Below the pieces are notes generated by a model. That model had not been told where the DNA came from and did no database searches. It saw nothing but the letters and a program-made list of their open reading frames with translations. A stretch of 64,000 nucleotides of DNA from Gammaproteobacteria bacterium (lineage in GTDB: Bacteria > Pseudomonadota > Gammaproteobacteria > JAABTG01), in NCBI GenBank assembly GCA_034522055.1, contig JAXHLS010000002.1, positions 372,001 through 436,000 on the forward strand, in the 5' to 3' direction. This document shows, piece by piece, positions 9,240 through 18,729 of this stretch (positions are counted from its first letter, which is position 1; every line of letters starts with the position of its first letter). The translations under genes were made by a program, and so were the position numbers.

Positions 9240-12200
9240 GGGGCCACCCCCCCTTGCCCGGCCTCGCCATCGAACAGGGCGTCCAGCTTCTCGATGAGTT
9301 CCCTCGGAGGTTTGTCCGTGAACGCCCCGGCACTCGGCGCATTGACGCCGCGCAGAAACAGATACACGGCGCCGCCGATATGGCTGTCGTAGTCGTAATC
9401 GGCCAGCCGCGCCTTCAGCAATCGGTGCAGGGCCAGCAGGTAAAGAATGTATTGCAAATCGTAGCGTTCTTTCAGGATCGCCTCGCCCATGGCCCGATGG
9501 GTGTAGGCGTCGTCGCCGGTGCCCAGGGTATTGGATTTGTAGTCCAATACGTAATACCGCCCATGGTGCTCAAACATCAGGTCGATGAAACCCTTGAGCA
9601 TGCCGTTGAAGCGGCGGTCTTCCACCCGGGGCCGGTCGGCGCCGTTGAGAGTGAGTCGTGTGACCCACTCATCCAGGACCCGGGTGCTGACGTTGCAGCT
9701 CTCGAACCAGAATTCCAGTTCCGGGCGCAGGGTGCCCAAGTCCGCCAGGGTGACGGTTTCATCGCCGCCCCGGCCCAGGGGCAGCGGCTTGCCGATCAGC
9801 GCCAGCAACCACTTTTCCAAAGGTACCGCCCATGGATTCCAGCCCCTCGTGCTGCACCGGCGGATGAGCTGTTCGCGTAACTGTGCCGGGTTGTTCATAA
9901 CCTGTTTGAAGCCCTGGCGGGCGCACCATTCCAGCACTTCGTGCAGGAAGGTACCGGGACCGGCGCCCTGGGGAAAATGATGATGGTCGCGGGTGGCCGG
10001 ACTCGAAGGCGTCTCTTCGCCCGCCTGCCTGACACTTTCTTCCAGAATGTTCTGAGTCTCCGCGTCTTCCACTTCCCCGGCGAACACGATACCCGTCCCC
10101 GCCATGCCGGTGTATTCGATGGAGGAGTAACTGGCAATCCACCAGTCTTCCCATGCTTCCCGCTTCGAGTTCAAGGCAGGTCCCAGGGCCTCCGGCATTT
10201 TCTCGAGATAGTGTCCACCGGTGGCTGCCGGCAGCGACGTAATCGCAATGGCCGGGTGTTCCCCCGCCAGTGTGTTCAGGAAATCGCCGACGGGCTGCTG
10301 CTCCCCGCCTTCTCCCCCTATCACGTAGCCCAGGCCACTCAGTTCCCAGTCGTCGATCGCCGCCACACCCACCCAGGCGGCGAACCGGGCGCGTGTCAGG
10401 GCCACATAGAGTTTACGGATATCTTCACCCAGCCGTTCCCGATCTGCCCGCGCCACATCTTCAGGCGTTGGATCAAACACGGTCACCGGCCTGCCGCCGT
10501 CGTCGTGATAGCGCACAAACGCCCGCTTCCCCCTTTCCGCCCGATGGGCGGTGCCGAACGGCAGGAACACCAGCGGGTATTCCAGACCCTTCGATTTATG
10601 CACCGTAATCACCTTCACCAAACCGGCATCACTTTCCAGACGCAGGGTGCGGTGTTCGTCTTCCTCATCCGCCACTCGCAGCATCTGGGTGTAGTGGTGA
10701 ACGAGGGCATGTTCCCCATCCAGTTGCAGGCTGTCCTGCTGGAGCAGTTCGGCAATATGGAGGATGTCCGTCAGCCGGCGCTCGCCATCCGGACGTTGCA
10801 GCAGCCGGCCGGGGACATCGAAATCCATCAGGAAAGTGCGCAGCATGGGCAGCACACCCTGGCGTTGCCACTGCTGCTGGTAACCCATAAAGCGTTCGAT
10901 CTCCCGCTCCAGGGCGATCTCATCGGCCAGCAACCGGTCCAGAGACTGCCAGGACTGCCCCAGCGTCGGCGTGGCCAGCGCGGCTCGCGCGTAGGCCAGT
11001 TGGCGAGGTTCGGCGAAGGCCTTGATCCAGTAAAGCACTTCTTTCGCTTCCTGGGACGTCAGCACGGAATCCCGGTCAGACAGGTACACGCTCTTGATAC
11101 GCCGCCGCCCGAGAGCATCCCGCACCGCACTGGCTTCAACGCGGTTGTTGACCAGAACCGCGACGTCCCCGGGTGCGAGAGGCTGAATATCCGACCCGTT
11201 GTGCGCCACCACGAACCCGGCCTTTCGTTGCTGCCCGAGGGTCAGCAGCCGAGTGATCTCGCTGGCACAGGCTTCGGCCACCTCGCTGGTCGCGGCGCCT
11301 TTGGCCAGCCTCTTGCTGTTGCCGGCGCTGTCTTCTGCCTCGGATTCCAGGGCCCAGAAGGTGAGGCTGGGCCCGACCTGCCCATTCACCGACCATGACC
11401 GTTCGGTGCCATTGGCGTCCACGGCACGGAACGGCAGTGCCGAGGTATCGCCCTTGCCAAACAGGAAGGCGCCGTCACGGCCGCTTTTATCGCCATGCTC
11501 GAACACCCGATTGACCGCCTTCACCATGGGTTCTGCGGATCGGAAATTGCGGCCCAGGGTGTAGGTACGCCCCAGGGCGCCCTTGCGGGCTTCCAGGTAG
11601 GTGTGGATATCGGCGCCCCGGAAGCCGTAGATGGCCTGCTTCGGGTCACCGATCATCAGCATGCAGGTATCAGGATCGTTGTCCGCCACCCGGTAGATGC
11701 GGTTGAAAATCCGGTACTGTACCGGGTCCGTATCCTGGAACTCGTCGATCAGCGCCACCGGGAACTGGCGGCGGATGGTCACTGCCAGTTGATCACCCCG
11801 GGAGCCGTGCAGGGCGTCATCCAGGCGGGTAAGCAGATCGTCGAAGCCCATTTCCGAGCGTTTATGTTTTTCCGATTCCAGACGCCGGGCGACCCAATGG
11901 CTGGCATGCCTGAGGATATCAGCCTCGGCGCCGGGCAGGTTCTCGCTGAATGCGACCAGTTCGGCAATGGCGTCGAAGGCGGCATGGTGTGGCGCCGGGC
12001 CCTCAACCTTGAGGGTCTTCTTCAGACCCGCCGGCGTCTGGTTCTTGAAACCGGCTTTGTCCAGACCCTCGGGAAGGAGTTCGTCCGATTCGGCCCATGA
12101 CGACAGTATGTCCCAGACCTTGCGCATCGCATTCCTGCTATTACCGTGCAGGCGTCGCGCGGCGTGAAGTTCGTCGAGCAGTTCCAGGACTTCGCTTTTC

Positions 12201-12955
12201 CAGGCCCTCCAGTCATTGGCTTTCAATGCCCGCGCCCGTTCCAGGCGCTCATCGAGCGTCCGCTCGATGGCCTGTTTCACATCTCCGACGGTCACTTCCA
12301 GGCTGTCCGCAAGCGGAATCAGGTTGCGTACCGCGTTGCCCAGGTCGTCCGGCGTCGTCCAGTGGCAGAGGACTTCATCCATCAACACGGGAGGCAGGGG
12401 ATAGATAAAGGTACGCCAGTAATCCCGCACCACTTCGTCCAGCAGATCCCTATGGTCGGTTTCCAGGGTGAGTTTGAACAGACTGCCGCTGTCGAAGGCA
12501 TGCTCGCCGAGCATGCGGTTACACCAGGCGTGGATGGTGGATACGGCGGCCTCATCCATCCACTCGGCGGCCAGCAACAACTTCTTACGACAATCCGGCC
12601 AGGTACCCCGATCCGGGTAGCCCTCGTCCCGCAATCGGAAGATCAGCCGGGTATCCGGCGAGGGCTCGAGGCCATCGATGTTCCCGGAGAAGACCTCGGC
12701 GGCCTGGGTCAACCGTGTGCGGATGCGATCCCGCAGCTCCTTGGTGGCGGCATCCGTGAAGGTCACGACCAGCAGGTTCGGCGGCAATATGCCCCCGGCC
12801 AGCGGGCTGTCGGGCGGCTGGCCGTGGCCCAATACCAGACGCACGTACAGAATGGCGATGGTGAAGGTCTTGCCGGTGCCGGCGCTGGCTTCAATCAGGG
12901 TGCTGCCGTTGAGGGGCAACGTTAAGGGGTCGAGGCTCGGGTTCACATCGTTCAT
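9236..12955 (-). CDS. recB: Exodeoxyribonuclease V subunit beta (RecB helicase-nuclease)
   Basis: This 1239-residue protein is the 3'-5' helicase and only nuclease of RecBCD. Walker A (EASAGTGKT, residues 22-31) lies at the N-terminus, LIDEFQDTD marks motif II, and ITVHKSKGLEYPLVF lies in the second helicase half. The C-terminal nuclease domain has FIDLMFEH followed by VLDYKSN near residue 1135, the Asp/Lys pair of the RecB nuclease active site, so the enzyme looks intact. It overlaps recC by 4 bp upstream and recD by 4 bp downstream. Confidence 0.96.
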   Translation of the reverse strand: MNDVNPSLDPLTLPLNGSTLIEASAGTGKTFTIAILYVRLVLGHGQPPDSPLAGGILPPNLLVVTFTDAATKELRDRIRTRLTQAAEVFSGNIDGLEPSPDTRLIFRLRDEGYPDRGTWPDCRKKLLLAAEWMDEAAVSTIHAWCNRMLGEHAFDSGSLFKLTLETDHRDLLDEVVRDYWRTFIYPLPPVLMDEVLCHWTTPDDLGNAVRNLIPLADSLEVTVGDVKQAIERTLDERLERARALKANDWRAWKSEVLELLDELHAARRLHGNSRNAMRKVWDILSSWAESDELLPEGLDKAGFKNQTPAGLKKTLKVEGPAPHHAAFDAIAELVAFSENLPGAEADILRHASHWVARRLESEKHKRSEMGFDDLLTRLDDALHGSRGDQLAVTIRRQFPVALIDEFQDTDPVQYRIFNRIYRVADNDPDTCMLMIGDPKQAIYGFRGADIHTYLEARKGALGRTYTLGRNFRSAEPMVKAVNRVFEHGDKSGRDGAFLFGKGDTSALPFRAVDANGTERSWSVNGQVGPSLTFWALESEAEDSAGNSKRLAKGAATSEVAEACASEITRLLTLGQQRKAGFVVAHNGSDIQPLAPGDVAVLVNNRVEASAVRDALGRRRIKSVYLSDRDSVLTSQEAKEVLYWIKAFAEPRQLAYARAALATPTLGQSWQSLDRLLADEIALEREIERFMGYQQQWQRQGVLPMLRTFLMDFDVPGRLLQRPDGERRLTDILHIAELLQQDSLQLDGEHALVHHYTQMLRVADEEDEHRTLRLESDAGLVKVITVHKSKGLEYPLVFLPFGTAHRAERGKRAFVRYHDDGGRPVTVFDPTPEDVARADRERLGEDIRKLYVALTRARFAAWVGVAAIDDWELSGLGYVIGGEGGEQQPVGDFLNTLAGEHPAIAITSLPAATGGHYLEKMPEALGPALNSKREAWEDWWIASYSSIEYTGMAGTGIVFAGEVEDAETQNILEESVRQAGEETPSSPATRDHHHFPQGAGPGTFLHEVLEWCARQGFKQVMNNPAQLREQLIRRCSTRGWNPWAVPLEKWLLALIGKPLPLGRGGDETVTLADLGTLRPELEFWFESCNVSTRVLDEWVTRLTLNGADRPRVEDRRFNGMLKGFIDLMFEHHGRYYVLDYKSNTLGTGDDAYTHRAMGEAILKERYDLQYILYLLALHRLLKARLADYDYDSHIGGAVYLFLRGVNAPSAGAFTDKPPRELIEKLDALFDGEAGQGGVAP

Positions 12956-15900
12956 GCCGTGGCCTCAATCTGTTCGGCGGCGGACTTATCCTGCTCGGCC
13001 TCCCACAGTGGCACATAGAGTGAATGCAGTAACGCCTCGAACTCACCGCCGGCCGTCAGTAAGTCCGCACGCTCGAAGGCCCCCCTCAGGTAACCGGCAT
13101 CGCGTTCCAATGCCGTGGTGTAGGCCTGTTCGGCATCGCTGATGGCCCGCTCATGCTGACCGCGAAACTTCCTGCTCTGGTAGAAACTGTAAATCCAGGC
13201 AAAGCCGGCATTACAGTGCAGGGGCAGGGGCCGGGTGGTGGCGTCCATCCAGTGGGCGACAATCGCTTCGAGATGGATCCGGGCCCGTTCCCGGCCCAGG
13301 GACGCGAAGCGGAAACTGCGCCCCTCTTCCTTGGCCAGAATCAGGGTCTCGAAGGGTTGCCCCGTGAGCTGCCCGGCCACATGGATCACCCAGTCCCGCA
13401 TCAGGTTGGCATAGCGCACTTTCCTGGCCGAGCCGGAGCCGGACAGCAAACCGGAACGCGCCACAACCAGGCGGCACCACCGGCCGTCGGAGTTGCGACG
13501 CAGGCCGTCAATCAGATCCACGACCTCCACCGAACTACCGTCATGGTTGAAACGGCATTCGAAGGGCAACGGCTCGCTGACTACTTCCGGCCAGGCCGCC
13601 AGGGCGCTCCGGTAGCGCTCGAACAGATCCGGCAGCCGGGCCGATAGATCGCTGCGCAGGCGGTGCTCGGTGACGCCCATGCCGAGCTCACCCCGCCGGG
13701 CCATGCGGTCCAGAGTGGCCTCCAGCCGTTCGCGCAAGTCTTCTTCGGAAGCGGCTTTCAGCAGGCCGTCCCGAATCAGTTCGTCATCCAACCGCCAGCG
13801 ATCCAGACCGGAGAGGTCAAAGTTTTCGTTGTCGGCGTCCTTGTCCTCCACATCCTCGAAGCGCACCTGCAGGCGGCGCTGGTAGAAGGTGTCTATGGGC
13901 TTTTTAAGGAACGCCGCCAGGTCATTCAGGGTGAGGGGTTCCTCGGGCTCCCGGTAGGCCAAGGGGCGCCGTTCCCGATGCGGCGCCTCGATACCATGGG
14001 CGCTGCGCCATTCCCGCTCGTAGGTGAACAGGCTACGGGCCTGGAGCACTTCGGCCACAGGTCTGGGTGGACTGTTCTCGCCTTGTTCCAGTCCATTGGC
14101 CTTGGGAAAGTACTCGCGGCTGAAGGGCTGCAGCGGATGCCGGGTGGTCAGGGCTCCGGTGACGGTCGTATCGGCCGTGCCGTCAACCTGCCACAGGCTG
14201 TCCAGATGATCCCGCAACTGGCCCACCAGCACCGACGGAGGGCGCGCGGAATCGTCCTTGATACTGCGCCCCACCCAGCTGATGTAAAGCTGTTCCCGCG
14301 CCGATAACAGGGCTTCCAGGAACAGGTACCGGTCGTCTTCCCGGCGGGAACGATCCCCGGGCCGATAATCCCGGGCCATCAGATCGAAATCCACCGGCGG
14401 CCGGGAGCGGGGGTAGTCACCGTCGTTCATGCCCAGCAGGCACACCATGCGGAAGGGGATCGCCCGCATCGGCATCAGGGTGGCGAAATTTACCTTGCCG
14501 GCCAGGAAACGCTGGTTGAGGCCGCCATCGTCCAGGCCTTCAAGCAGCACGTCCTTGACGATATTCAGGGGCAGGGTCCGGTCTTTCAGGCCGGCCGCCA
14601 GGGCATCGTCCAGCCACTGTTCCAACTGGCGACGGAAGCGGTTGAGGAGGAGCAAATCACTGCCGGTGACCTGGTGAAAAAACCGCGCCAGCATGGCCGA
14701 GAAAAGGATCTCCCATTCCCCCGGGGTGCGGGCTGTTTGCAGCGCCTGCCACAGGGCTTCCAGGCGCTCCACGAACTCGCCGAGGCGGCCGGCAAGACTG
14801 GCCTCAAGCCCGGCGATCTCGCCGTAAGGCTGCACACCGGCCCACGGTGCGTCATCCCCCATGCCGTAACCCAGGAGCATGGAACGCAGGCCCGCTTGCC
14901 AGGTATTGCGCTCGAGCCCTGCGGGCAGTCCCAGGCTTTCCCGGTGCCGGCCGTGCAGGCCCCAGCGGATGTTGGCGCCTTCCACCCAGCGCCGGGCCAG
15001 GGGGATTTCTTGTTCGGCAATATCGAAACGGTCGCGAATCCCCGGCACCTCCAGCAGGCTGATGATCTCGCTCACGCCGAAGCGGCTGCGAGGCAGGGAC
15101 ATGAGGGTTTCCAGGGCGATCAGCACCGGTTCGTGGTGGCGCTGACCCTGGTCGGCGAGGGTGAACGGGATATGGCGCCTGCGCCCGGGCTGGTAACGGC
15201 CGAACACCGCCTGGATATGAGGGGCGTAAACGTTGATATCCGGCACCATGACCATGACATCCCGGGGCCGCAACGTCGGATCGGCATTGAAGGCGGCCAG
15301 TAACCGGTCGTGGAGGATTTCCATCTCGCGCTGGGGGCTGTGGGCATCGTGGAACGCCAGGGAGTGGTCCCGTACAAGATCCAGGCGGCGGTTCTCGGCC
15401 CGGATGTCCCGCAGGGGTGTCAGGTTGTAGATGTCGTTCTGCAACTGGTGCAGCACAGAGGGGGCTTCACCGGCGCCGTGCTCCGAGAAGATGTCGATCT
15501 TCTGGTCCGGGATCCGGAAGCTGCCCCGATACTGGTCCGGGTCATCGAATTCGTCCAGCAGGCGAATGTAATCCCGCCCCTGTTTGCCCCAGGCTGCCAG
15601 CAACGGATTGGCGTGCTGGTGCAGCTGGTCCGGATCGGCAATCCGCGAGAGCGTGGGGTGGGCGGCGCCGCGCTTGCGTTCGGCCTTCAGTAACTCCCGG
15701 TCGCTGATGATGTCCGCCCAATAAAACTGGCAGGGGTTATGGACACACAGCACCACCTGGCTGAAACGGCTGAGTACGTACAGGGCTTCCAGGGCCTGCC
15801 GGGGCAGCGAGGACACGCCGAACACCACGATGCGCCGGGGCAGCCGGGAGGGATTGGCCGGCACACGGATACGCTGGCCTGCGGCCATGAATCGGGTATG

Positions 15901-16545
15901 GATCTGCGAACGGCTGGTGTGGGGGTCGGTACCCACGTCTGCCACCAGCCTGCGCCATAACCGCGGCTGCCAGCGGGTTTCTTCCTCGACTGATCTTTCC
16001 TCGCCCCTGGCGGTGATGATCACATCCTGCCCCTGCTCCCAGGCGCTGAGCCAGTCGGCCCGGAATACCTGATACTGGTCGAACAGGTCCGCCACCTTCT
16101 CTGCCAGTTGGAAGCCCCGCAGCTCCGGATCGCTGCCCTCCAAAAAGCGGCCGAGGGGAGCAAACACCTCATCCTGCCCCACCAGTTCCGGCAACAACCG
16201 GTACAGCCGCCACAGCAGCCGGCGCTTGTCGAAGGGTGACTGCTCCGGTACCTCGCCCTCCGGCAGCACCGCCCGGTAGGCCTGCCAGATAAAACGGGCA
16301 GGGAACAGGAAGTCCATACCGGCAGCAATGCCGAGGCCACCTTCACGGCCGTCTTCCGAGCGCTTCGCTGCCAGCGCCAGCTTCAGCCACTGGGCGATGC
16401 CGTTGCTTTGTACCAGAAAGGTTTCGCTCCCGAGAGGCGGCACGGCGTTGCGATGGCAGATGTACACCACGGCGCGGCGCAGATCTTCCAGATGATTGGC
16501 GTGGATGGCATGAAAGCCCGGTTGGATGGCGGCAGGTTCGATCAT
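12952..16545 (-). CDS. recC: Exodeoxyribonuclease V subunit gamma (RecC)
   Basis: RecC (1197 residues) is the scaffold and Chi-recognition subunit of RecBCD. The N-terminal GFHAIHANHLEDLRRAVV, the FLVQSNGIAQWLKL segment, HIPFTLADQG and the RAIPFRMVCLLGMNDGDYPR region are characteristic of the inactivated helicase fold of RecC. It is the first gene of the operon; it starts at the ATG at 16545 and overlaps recB by 4 bp. Gene order recC-recB-recD without ptrA between recC and recB differs from E. coli, where ptrA intervenes. Confidence 0.95.
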   Translation of the reverse strand: MIEPAAIQPGFHAIHANHLEDLRRAVVYICHRNAVPPLGSETFLVQSNGIAQWLKLALAAKRSEDGREGGLGIAAGMDFLFPARFIWQAYRAVLPEGEVPEQSPFDKRRLLWRLYRLLPELVGQDEVFAPLGRFLEGSDPELRGFQLAEKVADLFDQYQVFRADWLSAWEQGQDVIITARGEERSVEEETRWQPRLWRRLVADVGTDPHTSRSQIHTRFMAAGQRIRVPANPSRLPRRIVVFGVSSLPRQALEALYVLSRFSQVVLCVHNPCQFYWADIISDRELLKAERKRGAAHPTLSRIADPDQLHQHANPLLAAWGKQGRDYIRLLDEFDDPDQYRGSFRIPDQKIDIFSEHGAGEAPSVLHQLQNDIYNLTPLRDIRAENRRLDLVRDHSLAFHDAHSPQREMEILHDRLLAAFNADPTLRPRDVMVMVPDINVYAPHIQAVFGRYQPGRRRHIPFTLADQGQRHHEPVLIALETLMSLPRSRFGVSEIISLLEVPGIRDRFDIAEQEIPLARRWVEGANIRWGLHGRHRESLGLPAGLERNTWQAGLRSMLLGYGMGDDAPWAGVQPYGEIAGLEASLAGRLGEFVERLEALWQALQTARTPGEWEILFSAMLARFFHQVTGSDLLLLNRFRRQLEQWLDDALAAGLKDRTLPLNIVKDVLLEGLDDGGLNQRFLAGKVNFATLMPMRAIPFRMVCLLGMNDGDYPRSRPPVDFDLMARDYRPGDRSRREDDRYLFLEALLSAREQLYISWVGRSIKDDSARPPSVLVGQLRDHLDSLWQVDGTADTTVTGALTTRHPLQPFSREYFPKANGLEQGENSPPRPVAEVLQARSLFTYEREWRSAHGIEAPHRERRPLAYREPEEPLTLNDLAAFLKKPIDTFYQRRLQVRFEDVEDKDADNENFDLSGLDRWRLDDELIRDGLLKAASEEDLRERLEATLDRMARRGELGMGVTEHRLRSDLSARLPDLFERYRSALAAWPEVVSEPLPFECRFNHDGSSVEVVDLIDGLRRNSDGRWCRLVVARSGLLSGSGSARKVRYANLMRDWVIHVAGQLTGQPFETLILAKEEGRSFRFASLGRERARIHLEAIVAHWMDATTRPLPLHCNAGFAWIYSFYQSRKFRGQHERAISDAEQAYTTALERDAGYLRGAFERADLLTAGGEFEALLHSLYVPLWEAEQDKSAAEQIEATA

Positions 16546-16852
16546 GGAGATCCTTGGCTGGTGTGCGACTCAGTGCTGATGTTACAGGCTACCGGTGTGA
16601 CACCCGATTCGGGCAGTCAGAACATTCAGATTGTCCGCAAGCGATTCTTAGCCTCACTCCCCTCTCGATGGCAAACAGGCATGGAAAAGCCAGTAATTGC
16701 ATGAACTTACGAGCGCGTCCATCAGACCCTAGGCCATCGACAGGGACGTCCCCTGAGGCACCGCGTGCGCCTCCACTCCATACCTATGTTATTCGAGATA
16801 TACTAACCTTCTGATTAGCGAAGTCATTACGCGCACCCCACAGGAGACAACG
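16546..16852. other. Gene-free interval upstream of recC and the 16853 gene
   Basis: These 307 bp between two divergent genes should hold both promoters. The only motif I can point to is TATACT at 16799-16804, about 50 bp before the plus-strand gene. No repeat or RNA gene is visible. Confidence 0.5.
16799..16804 (+). promoter_or_regulatory. Possible -10 box for the 16853 gene
   Basis: TATACT matches five of six bases of the sigma-70 -10 consensus in a locally AT-rich stretch. No convincing -35 is found 16-18 bp upstream. Confidence 0.3.
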
Positions 16853-17323
16853 ATGCGCAAACGCAGAATGGACAAACAGACAGAGGCGCCCATCCCCAAT
16901 CGCGAATGGCTCGACGTGGAGCAGCTGGCGACGGTGGAGTTCAGCTCGGAGGACCCGGACTTCCCCATCGAGGGGGCGCTGGTCCCGGGCCACGATGCCG
17001 GCTGGCGGGCCGCCGGACCCGGTGAGCAGATCATCCGGCTCTCCTTCGACGAGCCCCTGAGCATCACCCTGATCCAGCTGCTTTTTATCGAGAACAACAC
17101 CGAGCGTACCCAGGAGTTCATGCTGCGCTGGTCACGCGACAGCGACGGGCCCATGGAGGAGATCGTGCGCCAGCAGTATCACTTCAGCCCGCCTACCACC
17201 ACCACCGAGATCGAGGACTACGGCTTGCAGCTGGAGGGCGTGAGAGTACTGGAACTCTCCATCATTCCGGATATCAGCGGCGGCCAGGCCCGGGCGGTGC
17301 TGGAGGAACTGCGGTTGGCCTGA
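16853..17323 (+). CDS. Small protein with a carbohydrate-binding/discoidin-like beta-sandwich pattern
   Basis: The product has 156 residues and a good AGGAGA ribosome site. It has no signal peptide or membrane segment. The pattern of GWRAAGPGEQIIRLSFDEPLSITLIQLLFIENN, then ...QEFMLRWSRDSDG and a C-terminal VRVLELSIIPDISGG is like galactose-binding/F5-8C-type folds, in which a loss or interaction term is followed by strand-rich segments. The residues that would bind ligand are not recognisable, and the function is unknown. It is convergent with the PRK-like gene; heptamer arrays lie between them. Confidence 0.7.
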   Translation: MRKRRMDKQTEAPIPNREWLDVEQLATVEFSSEDPDFPIEGALVPGHDAGWRAAGPGEQIIRLSFDEPLSITLIQLLFIENNTERTQEFMLRWSRDSDGPMEEIVRQQYHFSPPTTTTEIEDYGLQLEGVRVLELSIIPDISGGQARAVLEELRLA

Positions 17324-17331
17324 GGTTTCCA

Positions 17332-17380
17332 GGGAAATGGGAAATGGGAAATGGGAAATGGGAAATGGGAAATGGGAAAT
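17332..17380. repeat. Heptanucleotide tandem array GGGAAAT (7 units)
   Basis: Seven perfect GGGAAAT units run without interruption directly behind the 16853 gene. The complementary unit type appears 76 bp downstream, so a transcript could fold into a long hairpin between the two convergent genes. Confidence 0.9.
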
Positions 17381-17456
17381 GCAAGAGTGTAGCCTGACCC
17401 GGCGCGCCCGCCAACAAGGTTTTTTGTTTTTGCTCTCGTTGTTGCTTTTGCTTAAC

Positions 17457-17484
17457 TTTTCCCTTTTCCCATTTCCCTTTTCCC
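17457..17484. repeat. Heptanucleotide array TTTTCCC/ATTTCCC (4 units)
   Basis: Four in-register heptamers (TTTTCCC, TTTTCCC, ATTTCCC, TTTTCCC) are the reverse complement type of the array at 17332. A further pyrimidine-rich stretch to about 17545 contains a 19-bp unit (CTTTTCTTCCTTTTCCCCG) twice. Confidence 0.85.
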
Positions 17485-17540
17485 TGCTTTTCTTCCTTTT
17501 CCCCGCTTTTCTTCCTTTTCCCCGCTCTTCTCCCTTTCCA

Positions 17541-18503
17541 CTATTCCCCCGCCTTCCTCCGCCTCTCCACCAACTCATGCACCAGGGGGGCGCAGATCAC
17601 CTCCAGGGCGTGACGTATGCTGCCATTGGGCAGTACCAGGGTGTTAGCCCGTGACATGAAGCTGCCATCCAGGCGCTTGCGCAGGTTGGGGAAATCGAAG
17701 CGACGCGGTTCGCGGAGACGGATCACCAGTGCGCTCTCATCGGCCGTCGGGACGTCGCGGGCCGTGAACGGATTGGAGGTGTCCACCAGGGGAATACGCT
17801 GGAAGTTGATGTCGGTGTAGGAGAACTGGGGGGTGATGTAGTGCACGTAGTCGGGCAGGCGCCGCAGGATGGCTTCGGTGGCGGCCTCCGCCGAGGCCCC
17901 CGTCAGGCTGACGTCGCGATGGATCTTCTGGATCCATTCCAGGTTCACGGAGGGCACCACGCCGATGAGCAGGTCCACCCAGCGGGCCACGTCCACGCCG
18001 TAGTCGCTGCGCTCCTGCTGCACGTGCCGGCGCAACTTGACGACGAGGGGATTGTGGGGTGGTCCCATGGTGCGGTGGGTCCACAGGTCCGATGTGTAAC
18101 CGCCGTGCATGCCTTCGTAGAACAGCAGATCGGTGCCCGGCAGGATCTCCTCCCAGGAGGTGAAGGTACCCTCGGGGTGCTGGTGACGCGCCGCCATGGC
18201 TGGACTCTCCACGTAATGCCGGATGAGCCCGGTACCGGTGCGGGAGTACTCCGTGAACAGGCCCTCGAGACGGTCCAGCAGGTTCGCCTCCGGCCCGAAA
18301 CGCGACATGATGCGGCCTTCCCGGGCGTTCTGCTCCACCCAGCACTTCATCTCCACGCGATCATAGCGGCGGAAACTATTGCCCTGTACGAAAACCGCGT
18401 TCATGGCCTCCCGCAGAAAGATCTCCTGGAAGGCCTCGCGCACGGACGTGGTGCCGGCTCCGGAGGAGCCGGTGATGGCGACGATGGGATATTTGACCGA
18501 CAT
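17541..18503 (-). CDS. Phosphoribulokinase-family protein with altered catalytic residues
   Basis: The start at 18503 has a GAGG site and gives the expected MSVKYPIVAITGSS N-terminus; the upstream extension is not protein-like. It has 320 residues: a P-loop (GSSGAGTT, residues 12-19), YEGMHGG, VPSVNLEWIQKIHRD, DTSNPF and GSFMSR, all PRK family blocks. Two things differ from active Calvin-cycle PRK. Residue 42 is Asn where the R. sphaeroides enzyme has the catalytic base Asp42, and residue 45 is Arg instead of His. About 30 extra residues also follow YEGMHGG. No RuBisCO gene is nearby. It may have another substrate or be inactive. Confidence 0.82.
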   Translation of the reverse strand: MSVKYPIVAITGSSGAGTTSVREAFQEIFLREAMNAVFVQGNSFRRYDRVEMKCWVEQNAREGRIMSRFGPEANLLDRLEGLFTEYSRTGTGLIRHYVESPAMAARHQHPEGTFTSWEEILPGTDLLFYEGMHGGYTSDLWTHRTMGPPHNPLVVKLRRHVQQERSDYGVDVARWVDLLIGVVPSVNLEWIQKIHRDVSLTGASAEAATEAILRRLPDYVHYITPQFSYTDINFQRIPLVDTSNPFTARDVPTADESALVIRLREPRRFDFPNLRKRLDGSFMSRANTLVLPNGSIRHALEVICAPLVHELVERRRKAGE

Positions 18504-18729
18504 GATGACCTCGCCCGCGGCGGATATCTGGCAAAGTATGACAGTGCCGCACCGAAAGCCAAAGGCACCCCAGGGAATAGCGCACGGTGCCCGACCGTCT
18601 GAGCAGGGATGGGGCGATGCCGGGCGGGGGCGGAAATGAAACCCTTTCTCTCCGGGGGAGGTCGAATCCACAGGCCCTCGGTGAGGCGAACCGGAGCCAC
18701 CTGCGGCAAACGAGGTCATTATCGAGTCC

